From Bradyrhizobiaceae bacterium Ga0074131 (GTDB lineage: Bacteria; Pseudomonadota; Alphaproteobacteria; Rhizobiales; Xanthobacteraceae): a stretch of 64,000 bases of DNA. The DNA lies in assembly GCA_001464035.1 (NCBI GenBank), contig LNEC01000019.1, forward strand, positions 496,001 through 560,000, written 5' to 3'. How positions within the stretch are numbered: position 1 is the stretch's first letter; every line of letters starts with the position of its first letter. The notes beneath the pieces are model-generated. The model was given only the letters and a program-made list of their open reading frames with translations, made no database searches and was not told the DNA's origin. Both the position numbers and the translations under genes were made by a program. Below are positions 17,584 to 26,270 of this stretch, piece by piece.

Positions 17584-18780
17584 ATGAAACTGCGATTGTC
17601 GGCGGCTGCGGTTGCAGCATGCGGCCTCCTGCTTGCGGCTCCGGCGTCGGCGCAGGGCGTCAAGATAGGCATTCTGAACGATCAGTCGGGAGTCTATGCG
17701 GATTACGGCGGCAAGTGGTCGTTCGAGGCCGCCAAGATGGCGATCGAGGATTTTGGCGGCAGCGTGCTCGGCCACAAGATCGAGATCATTTCCGCCGATC
17801 ATCAGAACAAGCCCGATCTCGGCGTCAGCATCGCGCGGCGCTGGTATGAGGTCGAAGGCGTCGACATGATTACCGAACTGACGACGTCCTCGGTCGCGCT
17901 TGCGGTCCATGATCTGTCGAGGCAGATGAAGAAGATCGACATCGTGGTGGGCGCAGCAACCTCGCGCCTGACCGGCGACGCCTGTCATCCCTACGGCTTT
18001 CACTGGGCCTACGACACCCGCGCGCTCGCGGTCGGCACCGGCGGTTCGCTGGTGGAGAAGGGCGGAGACACCTGGTTCTTCATGACTGCCGACTACGCCT
18101 TCGGCTATGCGCTGGAAAAGGACACCGGCGACTTCGTCAAGGCCAAGGGCGGCAAGGTTCTGGGCGCGGTCCGAATTCCCCTGAACTCCTCGGACTTCTC
18201 CTCGTTCCTGCTGCAGGCGCAAAGCTCGAAGGCAAAAATCATCGGACTCGCCAATGCCGGCCTCGACACCACCAACGCGATCAAGCAGGCGGCCGAGTTC
18301 GGCATCGTCAGGAGCGGCCAGAAGCTGGCGGGACTGTTGCTGACGCTGGCCGAAGTGCATGGCCTCGGACTGGAAGCGGCCCAGGGCCTGGTGCTGACAG
18401 AGGGCTATTACTGGGACCGCAACGACAACAGCCGTGACCTCGCCAACCGCTTCTTCGCGCGGACCGGCAGGATGCCGAACATGATCCAGGCCGGTACCTA
18501 TTCAGCGACGCTGGCCTACCTCAAGGCGGTCAAGGCTGCTGGCACCAAGGACACCGAAGCCGTCGCGAGGAAGCTGAAGGAACTCCCCGTCGACGATCAA
18601 TTCGCGCAAGGCGGCAAGGTGCTGGAAAACGGCCGTATGGTCCACAACCTCTATCTGTTCGAGGTCAAGAAGCCGTCCGAGTCGAAGAAGCCCTGGGACT
18701 ACTACAAGCAACTTGCGGTGGTGCCGGGCGACAAGGCGTTTCCGCCGGCCCGAGATTCCGGCTGTCCGCTGACGAAATGA
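17584..18780 (+). CDS. ABC transporter periplasmic substrate-binding protein (branched-chain amino-acid type)
   Basis: A 398-residue type I periplasmic binding protein (Peripla_BP_6/LivK-like). A clear signal peptide ends at ASAQG. The mature protein begins VKIGILNDQSGVYADYGG, a family hallmark, and continues with ADHQNKPDLGVSIARRW and TTSSVALAVHDLS. The ligand may be a hydrophobic amino acid, an aromatic acid or a related small carboxylate. No cognate permease or ATPase genes are adjacent; the gene stands alone, 99 bp after the RND pump. A small hairpin, CCCGTA-ATTC-TACGGG, at 18840-18855, 60 bp past the stop, may end the transcript, though no T-run follows. Confidence 0.87.
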   Translation: MKLRLSAAAVAACGLLLAAPASAQGVKIGILNDQSGVYADYGGKWSFEAAKMAIEDFGGSVLGHKIEIISADHQNKPDLGVSIARRWYEVEGVDMITELTTSSVALAVHDLSRQMKKIDIVVGAATSRLTGDACHPYGFHWAYDTRALAVGTGGSLVEKGGDTWFFMTADYAFGYALEKDTGDFVKAKGGKVLGAVRIPLNSSDFSSFLLQAQSSKAKIIGLANAGLDTTNAIKQAAEFGIVRSGQKLAGLLLTLAEVHGLGLEAAQGLVLTEGYYWDRNDNSRDLANRFFARTGRMPNMIQAGTYSATLAYLKAVKAAGTKDTEAVARKLKELPVDDQFAQGGKVLENGRMVHNLYLFEVKKPSESKKPWDYYKQLAVVPGDKAFPPARDSGCPLTK

Positions 18781-18959
18781 TCGCGGCGAGTCAATAAAGC
18801 ACCGCGCTGTTCCTTGACGAGTGCTGGCGTTCGCTGATTCCCGTAATTCTACGGGGAAATCCGGAATTTAACCGGTGGCCGATTTGCATTATTTCCTTGC
18901 GGCCAACGTGAAATCGAAACAAGTGGAACGCGTAGTCGTTCACTGACTCGGAGCCAGGT

Positions 18960-19943
18960 ATGATGACGGATAGCGGAGCGGACCCGTTACACCGATTTCC
19001 GTTGTTCCAGACCTCCAGTCCCGACGAATTGAGGCATCTCGCATCGACTTTGCTCGGCACTACCGGGATCGATTTCGGGAAAACTGACAAGTTCGATGCG
19101 CGCATCAATCTCCTTCGACTGCCGGAGACAAGTCTGGCCTTCGGCGCCACCAGCGGTAGCCTGACGGGAAGGTTTCTCGGCAGTGATTTCGTCAGGCTTC
19201 ACATGGCCCTCAAGGGCGGTGCGACCACATCGGTCGGGGGGAGGATGACGGACATCACTCAGCGTCAGCTGGTGGTCTCGCCGTCCGACGCCCCGACCCT
19301 GCTCGCCTGCGAAGCAGGACATGAACGGCTGACGTTGCGCATGACCCAAACGGCATTGCTGCAAAAGCTGACGTTGCTGCTCGGCGTCAAGCCCAAGGGT
19401 GAATTGGTATTCGATCCGGCCATCGCTGCGGACCAGGCCTATGCGCAGGGTCTTTCACAACTGGTCCGGTTTCTGGCGCAGCAACTGGACGCGACGCCGT
19501 CCAGATTGCCGGCGGCCGCATGCCGTGAACTCGAGCAGGCCGTGCAGATTGCCTTTTTATGGGCAAGCCGCCACAGCTTCAGCCATTTGCTCGAACGTCG
19601 GGAAAAGGAGATTGCGCCCTCTATCGTGCTGCGGCTGGAGCAATTCATCGAAGCCAACTGGCAGGACGCGATCACGATCGATCGGCTGGTGGCCGAAGCC
19701 GGCGTCAGCGCGCGATCGATCTTCCGGGCCTTCGATCGCAGCCGCGGCTATTCACCGATGGCCTTCGCCAAGTCGGTCAGACTCCGGCGCGCAAGGGAGG
19801 TTCTGATGTCCGGCGACCCCGGCGTCAGCGTGACCGCCGCCGCGTTCAGATGCAATTTCGTCAGTCCAGGTCACTTCGCCAGAGACTATCGCGATGCCTT
19901 TGGCGAACTCCCTTCCGAAACCATCTCGCGAACCCGCCGCTAG
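18960..19943 (+). CDS. AraC-family transcriptional regulator
   Basis: A 327-residue regulator. The C-terminal ~105 residues contain two helix-turn-helix motifs of the AraC/XylS type (ITIDRLVAEAGVSARSIFRAFDRSRGYSPMAF, then VTAAAFRCNFVSPGHFARDYRDAFGELPSE). The N-terminal ~200 residues resemble the AraC-binding-like sensory domain found in regulators of aromatic or aliphatic catabolism. The ATG at 18960 is immediately followed by a second ATG, so either may be used. The neighbouring binding-protein gene upstream (179 bp away) and the MAPEG gene downstream (convergent) are candidate but unproven targets. Confidence 0.87.
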   Translation: MMTDSGADPLHRFPLFQTSSPDELRHLASTLLGTTGIDFGKTDKFDARINLLRLPETSLAFGATSGSLTGRFLGSDFVRLHMALKGGATTSVGGRMTDITQRQLVVSPSDAPTLLACEAGHERLTLRMTQTALLQKLTLLLGVKPKGELVFDPAIAADQAYAQGLSQLVRFLAQQLDATPSRLPAAACRELEQAVQIAFLWASRHSFSHLLERREKEIAPSIVLRLEQFIEANWQDAITIDRLVAEAGVSARSIFRAFDRSRGYSPMAFAKSVRLRRAREVLMSGDPGVSVTAAAFRCNFVSPGHFARDYRDAFGELPSETISRTRR

Positions 19944-19957
19944 TCGGCCGGCGTCCA

Positions 19958-20353
19958 TCATGACGCCTGAATGAGCCGCCAAACGATCGCGCCCAGCGCG
20001 CCGGCCCAGAGGATGGTCGCGGCAAGCGCCTGAATGGCAAAGCCCCTGCCGCGTTTGGCGGCGGCTTGCGAATAGCCGGTCATGTAGAGAACGCGGCCGG
20101 CGATCCAGACCAGACCAAGCACGGCTGCGAAGGCATCGCCGATGTAGATCGCAAACAGCCAGAGCGAGGGCAGCAGAATCGGCATCCATTCCAGCGTGTT
20201 CATCTGCACCCGAAACACCCGCTCGAAATCGGGATGACCCGAGGTCGCCGGCGCCTTGATGCCGAACGCCACGCGCGCCCGCGATACCTGGATGGCGGTG
20301 AAGAAGTAGAACAGGATGGCGAGACAGGTGACGAGCGCGGTGAAGTGATACAT
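19958..20353 (-). CDS. MAPEG-family membrane protein
   Basis: A 131-residue integral membrane protein with four hydrophobic helices, matching the MAPEG fold (membrane-associated eicosanoid/glutathione metabolism proteins). The motif FRVQMNTLEWMPILLPSLWLFA corresponds to the conserved ERxxxNxxE-like glutathione-contact segment. I chose the ATG at 20353, preceded by AGGGA about 7 bp away; the longer frame adds 27 residues encoded by a repeat element. Bacterial MAPEG proteins are suspected glutathione transferases or peroxidases acting on lipophilic substrates. The substrate here is unknown. Confidence 0.8.
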   Translation of the reverse strand: MYHFTALVTCLAILFYFFTAIQVSRARVAFGIKAPATSGHPDFERVFRVQMNTLEWMPILLPSLWLFAIYIGDAFAAVLGLVWIAGRVLYMTGYSQAAAKRGRGFAIQALAATILWAGALGAIVWRLIQAS

Positions 20354-20383
20354 CGAAATTCCCTTTCGAGAAAAAATTATCGC

Positions 20384-20423
20384 CGTCATTCCGGGCTCGC
20401 GCTGCGCGCGCCTGGAAATGACG
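20384..20423. repeat. REP-like palindrome (CGTCATTCC type)
   Basis: CGTCATTCC at the left and GGAAATGACG at the right form an imperfect stem around a GC-rich centre with its own CGCGCTGCGCGCG symmetry. It lies between two minus-strand genes. The sequence resembles the dispersed CGTCATT... palindromes common between genes in Bradyrhizobium-like genomes; this family attribution is from general knowledge. Confidence 0.6.
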
Positions 20424-20435
20424 TTGGTTTGCAAT

Positions 20436-21524
20436 TCAATAGCCGGTCATCTCGAGATAACCTAATCCGGCGTGGCTGCCGGCAAAGCTGATCGGGCCTT
20501 CCCAATAGGGAAAGCTGGTGCCCATCCAGCTCTTGGCGTTCAGCGGGGTGGTTTCGATCGCAAGACCGTGGGCGGGAATGAGGACGCGCCATCCGGTCGG
20601 CACCTTGCGGCCTGCGACGTCGGTCACGACCGTCGAGGTGATGCTGTTGTCGGCCGAGGCGATTTCGACGGAGCGGCCGTCGGGTGTGATCCAGTTGCCG
20701 AACAGATCGTTGCGGCCGTCTTTCTGGCGCAGCCGGTACAGCATCAGCTTCTCGCCCGAGTTCAGATGCAGCGAGAACCAGTCCCACCCGGTCTGGTCCG
20801 GGGCGAGCGGCTGGCTGCTCCATTCCCGGTCCATCCAGGCAAGGCCCGTCACCTCGGCGGGTTGGTCGCCGAGGCTGATGCGGCCGGTGACCTTGAAGTA
20901 GGGCTGGCTGTAGTAATACGAGGCCTGCCCACGTTCCGATTTCCGGCTGTAGCCGGCATCCCCCTGCAGCACCACCGGCCGGTCGGCGTCGAGACGAAGC
21001 GCGTAGGAAAAATCGGCGCCCGACGCCTTGAGGTCGAGCGGCGCCAGCATGGCCTCGCGCATTGGATCGAGCCCTCGCATTTCCCAGGAATCGATCCAGG
21101 CGAGAAACGGTTTTGTGTCGACGCCGGCCTGCCCGACCCCGCCGCGGGCAAAAGCCTCGGCGTAGCGATGTGTATCGGCGGACGTTACGGCGGTATGGCC
21201 CATCCAGATCTGCGGGTTGGCCCAGCCCTGCTGCTGCGCGCCGGGCCGCGTGGCCTGGCGAAACAGCGTCCACTGCGCACCATAGGCAGCACCAGCGGAA
21301 TCCTTCAGGTTCGCCGTCACGTACCACCACTCGATGCGAAACTGCGGATGCGGGCCATGATCGGCGGGAAACGCAAACGTCTTGCCGGGCACGACCGCGG
21401 CGAACCCCTCCGCGTTCTCGCCAAGCCCGGCAAAGCCCTGGGCGCGTGCGGCGGCGCGTTCGAGCCCGAGCAGTGCAAGGCCGCCGGCGAAGGCGCGGCG
21501 CGATATCGTGACGCTATCGTTCAT
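20436..21524 (-). CDS. AttH-like/carotenoid 1,2-hydratase-type lipocalin-like secreted protein
   Basis: A 362-residue protein with a twin-arginine-like leader (ISRRAFAGGLALLGL...ARAQ), so it is probably exported folded. The body matches the AttH/CrtC lipocalin-like family: HPQFRIEWWYVTANL near the start, QWTLFRQA, VTGLAWMDREWSSQPL, GWDWFSLHLNSGEKLMLYRLR and the closing YWEGPISFAGS. Its start overlaps the end of the ABC permease gene by 11 bp, so it is co-translated with that transporter. In AttEFGH-type systems the H protein is the extracytoplasmic partner. Carotenoid hydratase activity is unlikely without carotenoid genes nearby. Confidence 0.85.
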   Translation of the reverse strand: MNDSVTISRRAFAGGLALLGLERAAARAQGFAGLGENAEGFAAVVPGKTFAFPADHGPHPQFRIEWWYVTANLKDSAGAAYGAQWTLFRQATRPGAQQQGWANPQIWMGHTAVTSADTHRYAEAFARGGVGQAGVDTKPFLAWIDSWEMRGLDPMREAMLAPLDLKASGADFSYALRLDADRPVVLQGDAGYSRKSERGQASYYYSQPYFKVTGRISLGDQPAEVTGLAWMDREWSSQPLAPDQTGWDWFSLHLNSGEKLMLYRLRQKDGRNDLFGNWITPDGRSVEIASADNSITSTVVTDVAGRKVPTGWRVLIPAHGLAIETTPLNAKSWMGTSFPYWEGPISFAGSHAGLGYLEMTGY

Positions 21525-23976
21525 CGGCGAAAATCTTGATCAGGCTGGCCGGCTGCATGCGCGCCAGTTTCATCACCGGAAGCAGGGCGGCCAGCAGCGA
21601 TGCCGCCATCGCCACGCCCAGCAGCTCGAGCAGTTGCAGCGGGAAGACGTGAAACGGCAGCCGCCAGCCGAACGCCTTCACATTCACCACCGCGATCAGG
21701 CACCACGCCACCAGCAGGCCGAGCGGCAGCGCCAGCAGCGCCGTGATCAGCGCCACCGACAGGGTTTTGACCAGCTCGATTGCAGCCAGCCGCCGTCGCG
21801 TGATTCCGATCGCCCACAGCGGCGCCAGCTGCGGCAGCCGGGAATTGCTCAGGGTCAGCAGGCTGGTCAATAGCGCGACGCCGGCGACCCCGAGGGTGAA
21901 CGTGTTCAGCGCCGCGGTCACCGCGAACGTCCGGTTGAAAATCCGTTTCGACTCGGCCTTCATCGTGGCCTGATCCGCGAGGCTGCGGTCGTCCAGGCCA
22001 AATTGTTCGCGCAGCGCCGATAGCAGCGCCGGAATTTCGGGCGTTGCGACCCGCAGGCCAAACCGGGTGGTGGGGATGGCGGGGAAGCGGCGGGTCAGCG
22101 CCGCGTAATTGACGGTGATCTGGCCCTTCGGATTGCCGTAATCGGCATAGATGCCGACGATCTCCAGCGGCCAGTTGCCGCCAGGCGCCGGCACCGTGAT
22201 GCGGTCGCCGACCCCAAGTTTCAGCCGCCGCGACAATTGCTCGCTGATCAGGGCGGCATCGCCCGGACGCAGGCGAATCCAGGCGTTGGCGGTCGACTCA
22301 AGCAACGGCCAGTGCTCGCTGTAGGTCGCGTGATCGGGCAGGCCCAGAATCTCGATCGGAGCGCCGCGGAATTGCGCGTCGGCGCGGCCGCCGGGAAGGA
22401 TCGCCGCGACTTCGGGGCGGCCGCGCAGCCAGGCCTTGATCGCCATCGCCTGCGCGTCGTCCCTGGCGCTGACATAGACATCCGCCGCCAGCCGTCCGTC
22501 GAGCCAGCCGACAAAGGTTCGGCTGAAGCTTTCCACCATGGTTCCGACCCCGACATTGACCGCGAGCGCCAGCAGCAGCGCCATCAGCGCCAGCGAAAGT
22601 CCCGAGAGCTGCTGGCGGCTGTCGGCCCAGAACCAGACCGCCAGCGGCCGGCGGGCGCCGCGCTGGCCCAGCGAGAGCACGCGTTCCAGGATCGCCGGCA
22701 GCACGAGGGCGGCGGCCAGCAGCAAGGCGGCGAGCACGGCGAACCCCGACAGCAGCGAGTCGCCGTACCACAGCAACACGCCAGCGGCGGCGAACACGGC
22801 GAGCGCAACTGCGCTCTGGACGATCAGCCAGCGGTGCTGCGCCTGTTGCCAGGCCTGGGGTTGCGCCGCGACCAGCACGGGAAGGCGGGCGGCCTTCAAC
22901 AGGCTTGCCGCCGCCGCCGCTAGCGCGCCGAGCACTGAGATGGCGAGGCCGGCGATCCACCATTCGCTCCGCAGCGTCAATTGCCCAGGGATCTGCGCGC
23001 CATAGAGTCCACGCAGCGACGCCGCAACATCGGGCAGCAGGGATGCCGCGATGGCGTAACCGCAGACCAGACCGGCGACGCCAGCTATCAGCGCCAGCGC
23101 GACCAGTTCGATCACCAGCACCGTGTTCAGCAGGCGCGCCGACACCCCGCAGGCGCGGAGCGTCCGCAGCATCGGCCGCCGCTGCTCGAACGCCAGTCCG
23201 ATCGCCGAATTGACTATGAACAGTCCGACCACGAAGGACAGCAGGCCGAATGCCGTCAGATTGAGATGAAAACTGTCGGTGAGGCGTTCGAGATCGCTCT
23301 GCGCGTCCGGCTCGACCAGACGCAGTTTGTCGCCGGCGACGGTTTCGAGCGCCGCGCGCGGGCCCTTTGTCTTGCCGATCAGAAGGCGCGAGACTTGATC
23401 CGGCACGTCGAGCAGCCGCTGGGCGACGCCGATATCGACCACCAGCACGCCGGGCGCCAGGTCGGGCTGCACCCGCAGCGGCGGCAGCAGAGTGCCGCCG
23501 CTCGCCGTCGGCGTTGCACCTTCCGGCAGATCGAGGTCGGCAAGCACCTCACGCGCCACCAGCATTTCGCCCGGCGGCGTCACGAAGGATTGCAGGCCGG
23601 ATCGGGCGATCGTCGGGGCGTTGCCGACCTCGGCCGGCAGCGTGACCGGCTCGATGCCGAGCAGCCGGAACGAACGTCCGCCGATCTGGATACGGCCCTC
23701 GAGCACCGGCGACACCGGCCAGCCGGCGCGCCGCAGTTCGACGAACAATACTTGCGGGAAGTTCGCGTCGTCGCGGCCCACCAGCATGGCGGTCCGCGCG
23801 CCGCCGAAGGTCGCGGCCGCGCGGTCGTAGCTCGATCGCGCCTGCGCGTTCAGCGCCTGCACGCCGCTCCACAGCGCGGTCGCGGCGATCAGTCCGATCA
23901 GCAAGGTCGCCAGCTGCATCGGATGCCGCCGCCAGTGGCTGAGCAGCACCGCGAGAATCCAGAAGACGCGGCTCAT
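21514..23976 (-). CDS. ABC transporter permease, fused double FtsX/MacB-type (AttFG-like)
   Basis: An 820-residue permease with two copies of the FtsX/MacB-type module. The first starts at TM1 (LATLLIGLIAATALWSGVQA), followed by a periplasmic loop (residues ~45-240) and three helices. The second half repeats extracytoplasmic loop plus helices, ending FAVTAALNTFTLGVAGVALLTSLLTL ... LLGVAMAASLLAALLPVMKLARMQPASLIKIF. The start at 23976 overlaps the ATPase stop in ATGA. Such type VII ABC transporters usually move lipids or lipoproteins out of the inner membrane, or act as mechanotransmitters, rather than importing. In AttEFGH two separate permeases are listed; here one chain seems to do both jobs. 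Confidence 0.87.
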   Translation of the reverse strand: MSRVFWILAVLLSHWRRHPMQLATLLIGLIAATALWSGVQALNAQARSSYDRAAATFGGARTAMLVGRDDANFPQVLFVELRRAGWPVSPVLEGRIQIGGRSFRLLGIEPVTLPAEVGNAPTIARSGLQSFVTPPGEMLVAREVLADLDLPEGATPTASGGTLLPPLRVQPDLAPGVLVVDIGVAQRLLDVPDQVSRLLIGKTKGPRAALETVAGDKLRLVEPDAQSDLERLTDSFHLNLTAFGLLSFVVGLFIVNSAIGLAFEQRRPMLRTLRACGVSARLLNTVLVIELVALALIAGVAGLVCGYAIAASLLPDVAASLRGLYGAQIPGQLTLRSEWWIAGLAISVLGALAAAAASLLKAARLPVLVAAQPQAWQQAQHRWLIVQSAVALAVFAAAGVLLWYGDSLLSGFAVLAALLLAAALVLPAILERVLSLGQRGARRPLAVWFWADSRQQLSGLSLALMALLLALAVNVGVGTMVESFSRTFVGWLDGRLAADVYVSARDDAQAMAIKAWLRGRPEVAAILPGGRADAQFRGAPIEILGLPDHATYSEHWPLLESTANAWIRLRPGDAALISEQLSRRLKLGVGDRITVPAPGGNWPLEIVGIYADYGNPKGQITVNYAALTRRFPAIPTTRFGLRVATPEIPALLSALREQFGLDDRSLADQATMKAESKRIFNRTFAVTAALNTFTLGVAGVALLTSLLTLSNSRLPQLAPLWAIGITRRRLAAIELVKTLSVALITALLALPLGLLVAWCLIAVVNVKAFGWRLPFHVFPLQLLELLGVAMAASLLAALLPVMKLARMQPASLIKIFADER

Positions 23977-24710
23977 GCGATCAGCCCTGCATGGAGATGG
24001 ACTTGGCGGTCGAGCGTGGCGGCGAGCCGCGTGCTGTGCGTCACCATCAGGAAGCCGCAGCCGGTGCGCGTCACCAGGTCGCGCGTCAACGCCAGCACGT
24101 CGTCCGCGGTCGCCTCGTCGAGATTGCCGGTCGGCTCGTCGGCGAGCAGCAGCAGCGGCTTCACCGCGAGCGCGCGGCCGATCGCCACCCGTTGCTGCTG
24201 GCCGCCGGACAATTGCTCGGGGTAGCGCTTCAGGAGCGCGCCGAGCCCGAGCCGGTCCACCAGTTCGGCATGCCAGGCCGCGTCGTGACGGCCGGCGATG
24301 CGGGACTGAAACACCAGGTTGTCTTCCACGTTCAGGCTCGGGATCAGGTTGAACTGCTGGAACACCAGGCCGAGCCGCTCGCGCCGCAATTCCGCCCGGC
24401 CGGCATCGCTGAGGTCGGCCACGGATAGGTAGGCCAGCCTGATCTCGCCGCCATCGGCCGCATCCAGCCCGGCGATCAGATGCAGCAGGGTGCTCTTGCC
24501 GCTGCCGGATTCCCCTGAGAGAGCGACGCGCTCGCCCGCCGCGATATCGAGGTTCACCCCGCGCAGCACCGCGACCTGTTCGCCCGCGGAGCGATAGGTT
24601 TTGGTCAGGTTCCTGACGCTCAGCACGATGGGGTTGCCTGTTGCGATGCAAAGCGGATGCGATGCCTCTTTAGGAACTCTCTTGAGTTGCTCAGTATACC
24701 AAGGCCGCAC
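23973..24710 (-). CDS. ABC transporter ATP-binding protein (LolD/MacB-type, AttE-like)
   Basis: A 245-residue nucleotide-binding subunit. Walker A is GESGSGKST, the signature is LSGGQQQRVAIGRALA, Walker B is LLLLADEPTGNLDE and the switch His is in MVTHSTRLA. The sequence is closest to the LolD/MacB/FtsE class that pairs with FtsX-like permeases. The N-terminal ~25 residues before VLSVRNLTKTY look unconserved, so an internal GTG may be the real start. It is the first gene of a three-gene overlapping operon with the fused permease and the AttH-like secreted protein. A 189-bp intergenic region separates it from the divergent MFS gene. Confidence 0.9.
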   Translation of the reverse strand: MRPWYTEQLKRVPKEASHPLCIATGNPIVLSVRNLTKTYRSAGEQVAVLRGVNLDIAAGERVALSGESGSGKSTLLHLIAGLDAADGGEIRLAYLSVADLSDAGRAELRRERLGLVFQQFNLIPSLNVEDNLVFQSRIAGRHDAAWHAELVDRLGLGALLKRYPEQLSGGQQQRVAIGRALAVKPLLLLADEPTGNLDEATADDVLALTRDLVTRTGCGFLMVTHSTRLAATLDRQVHLHAGLIA

Positions 24711-24899
24711 GGGGAGATCACCGTCTCAATCATGGCGGCGACATGATCGTGATGGACAACCGGCGCTTTCGGGATAGTGTCCGGCAGAGCTGCGGCCGAT
24801 CAACCGTCCAAAAATGCCCAGTTGCATTGTCGCTTTCCCCACGGGTAGCATTCGGCCACGCCGACCAACAGGCCAGCTAATGACAATCGGGGGGAGGCC

Positions 24900-26171
24900 A
24901 TGACCACGCAACCGGCGCCCGAAGGCGCCTGGAAGATCACGTTTCTCCTCTTCCTGTTCATGCTGGTCAATTTTGCCGACAAGATCGTGGTCGGGCTTGC
25001 CGGTGCGCCGATCATGGACGAATTGAAACTCAGTCCGGAACAATTCGGATTCCTCGGTTCTTCGTTCTTCTTCCTGTTCTCGGCCTCGGCCATCATCGTC
25101 GGCTTCATCGTCAATCGCATCGATACCCGCTGGGTTCTGCTGGCGATGGCGCTGGTATGGGCGCTGGCCCAGTTTCCGATGGTCGGCACCGTCAGTTTCA
25201 CCACACTGGTGATCTGCCGCGTCATTCTCGGCGCCGGCGAGGGACCGGCGTTCGCGGTGGCGGTACACGCGCTCTACAAATGGTTTCCCGACGAGAAGCG
25301 CACGCTGCCTACCGCCATCATCTCCCAGGGCTCGGCGTTCGGCGTGATCCTCGCGGTGCCGGCGCTGAACTGGATCATCGTCAATCACAGCTGGCACTAC
25401 GCGTTCGGCGCGCTCGGCGTGGTCGGTCTGATGTGGGTGGCGGCGTGGCTGGTGATGGGCAAGGAGGGTCCGCTGGTGCAGACCGTCGCGATGGCGGCGG
25501 CGGATCCCCGCGTGCGCTATTTCCAGCTCCTGACCTCGCGCACCTTCATCGGCTGCTGTGCCGCGACCTTCGGCGCCTATTGGGCGCTGTCGCTCGGCCT
25601 CACCTGGTTCACGCCCTTCATCGTCAAGGGGCTGGGTTTCTCGCAACAGGATGCCGGGTGGGTTTCGGTGCTGCCCTGGGTGTTCGGCGCGGTCATCGTG
25701 CTGCTGACGGGGTGGATATCGCAGGTGATGCTGGCGCGCGGCTTCACCACCCGCGGCGCCCGCGGCGTGCTAGGCTCGGTACCGTTGATCGTCGGCGGCG
25801 TGATCCTGGCGGCGCTGCCGTATGTCGACGGCGCCGGCCTGCAGATCGCCCTGCTGGTGGTCGGCTCGGGGCTGTGCGGCTCGATCTATGTGGTCTGCCC
25901 GCCGATGCTCGGCGAGTTCACGCCGGTGCAGCAGCGCGGCGCTGTCATCGCGATCTACACCGCGATCTACACGCTTGCCGGAATCCTGGCGCCGTTCGTG
26001 ATGGGCAGCGTGATCCAGCGCGCGGCGGTGCCGCTCGACGGCTACATGACCGGCTTCACCATCAACGCCGTGGTGATGGTGGCGTCCGGATTGCTCGGCC
26101 TGCTGCTGCTGTGGCCCAACACCGAGCGCGCGCGGCTGCTGGCCCAGGCGGCGCAGCCGAAATTCGCGTGA
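24900..26171 (+). CDS. MFS transporter (anion:cation symporter-like)
   Basis: A 423-residue major facilitator with twelve predicted membrane helices. It begins ITFLLFLFMLVNFADKIVVGLAG, the start typical of the ACS subgroup that imports organic acids, with the loop 2-3 region NRIDTRWVLLAMALVWALAQ and motif GAGEGPAFAVAVHALYKWFPDEKR, both ACS hallmarks. A strong GGGGGAGG lies just before the ATG. It is followed 99 bp later by a DapA-family aldolase on the same strand, so it probably imports that enzyme's substrate or precursor, such as a sugar acid or hydroxy-keto acid. The substrate is inferred from context only. Confidence 0.88.
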   Translation: MTTQPAPEGAWKITFLLFLFMLVNFADKIVVGLAGAPIMDELKLSPEQFGFLGSSFFFLFSASAIIVGFIVNRIDTRWVLLAMALVWALAQFPMVGTVSFTTLVICRVILGAGEGPAFAVAVHALYKWFPDEKRTLPTAIISQGSAFGVILAVPALNWIIVNHSWHYAFGALGVVGLMWVAAWLVMGKEGPLVQTVAMAAADPRVRYFQLLTSRTFIGCCAATFGAYWALSLGLTWFTPFIVKGLGFSQQDAGWVSVLPWVFGAVIVLLTGWISQVMLARGFTTRGARGVLGSVPLIVGGVILAALPYVDGAGLQIALLVVGSGLCGSIYVVCPPMLGEFTPVQQRGAVIAIYTAIYTLAGILAPFVMGSVIQRAAVPLDGYMTGFTINAVVMVASGLLGLLLLWPNTERARLLAQAAQPKFA

Positions 26172-26270
26172 GAGGTTTCCCCCACCCGCCGCGCTCTTGC
26201 GAGCGCGTCGACCTCCTCCGCAAGCGGGAGAGGTAAGAAAAAGACCGAGAAAGCACGAAGGAAACGACAC

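Noticed and set aside
23977..24651. N-terminal extension of the permease frame
   Set aside because: The extension is the ATPase gene read in another frame; the true permease start at 23976 overlaps the ATPase stop by ATGA.
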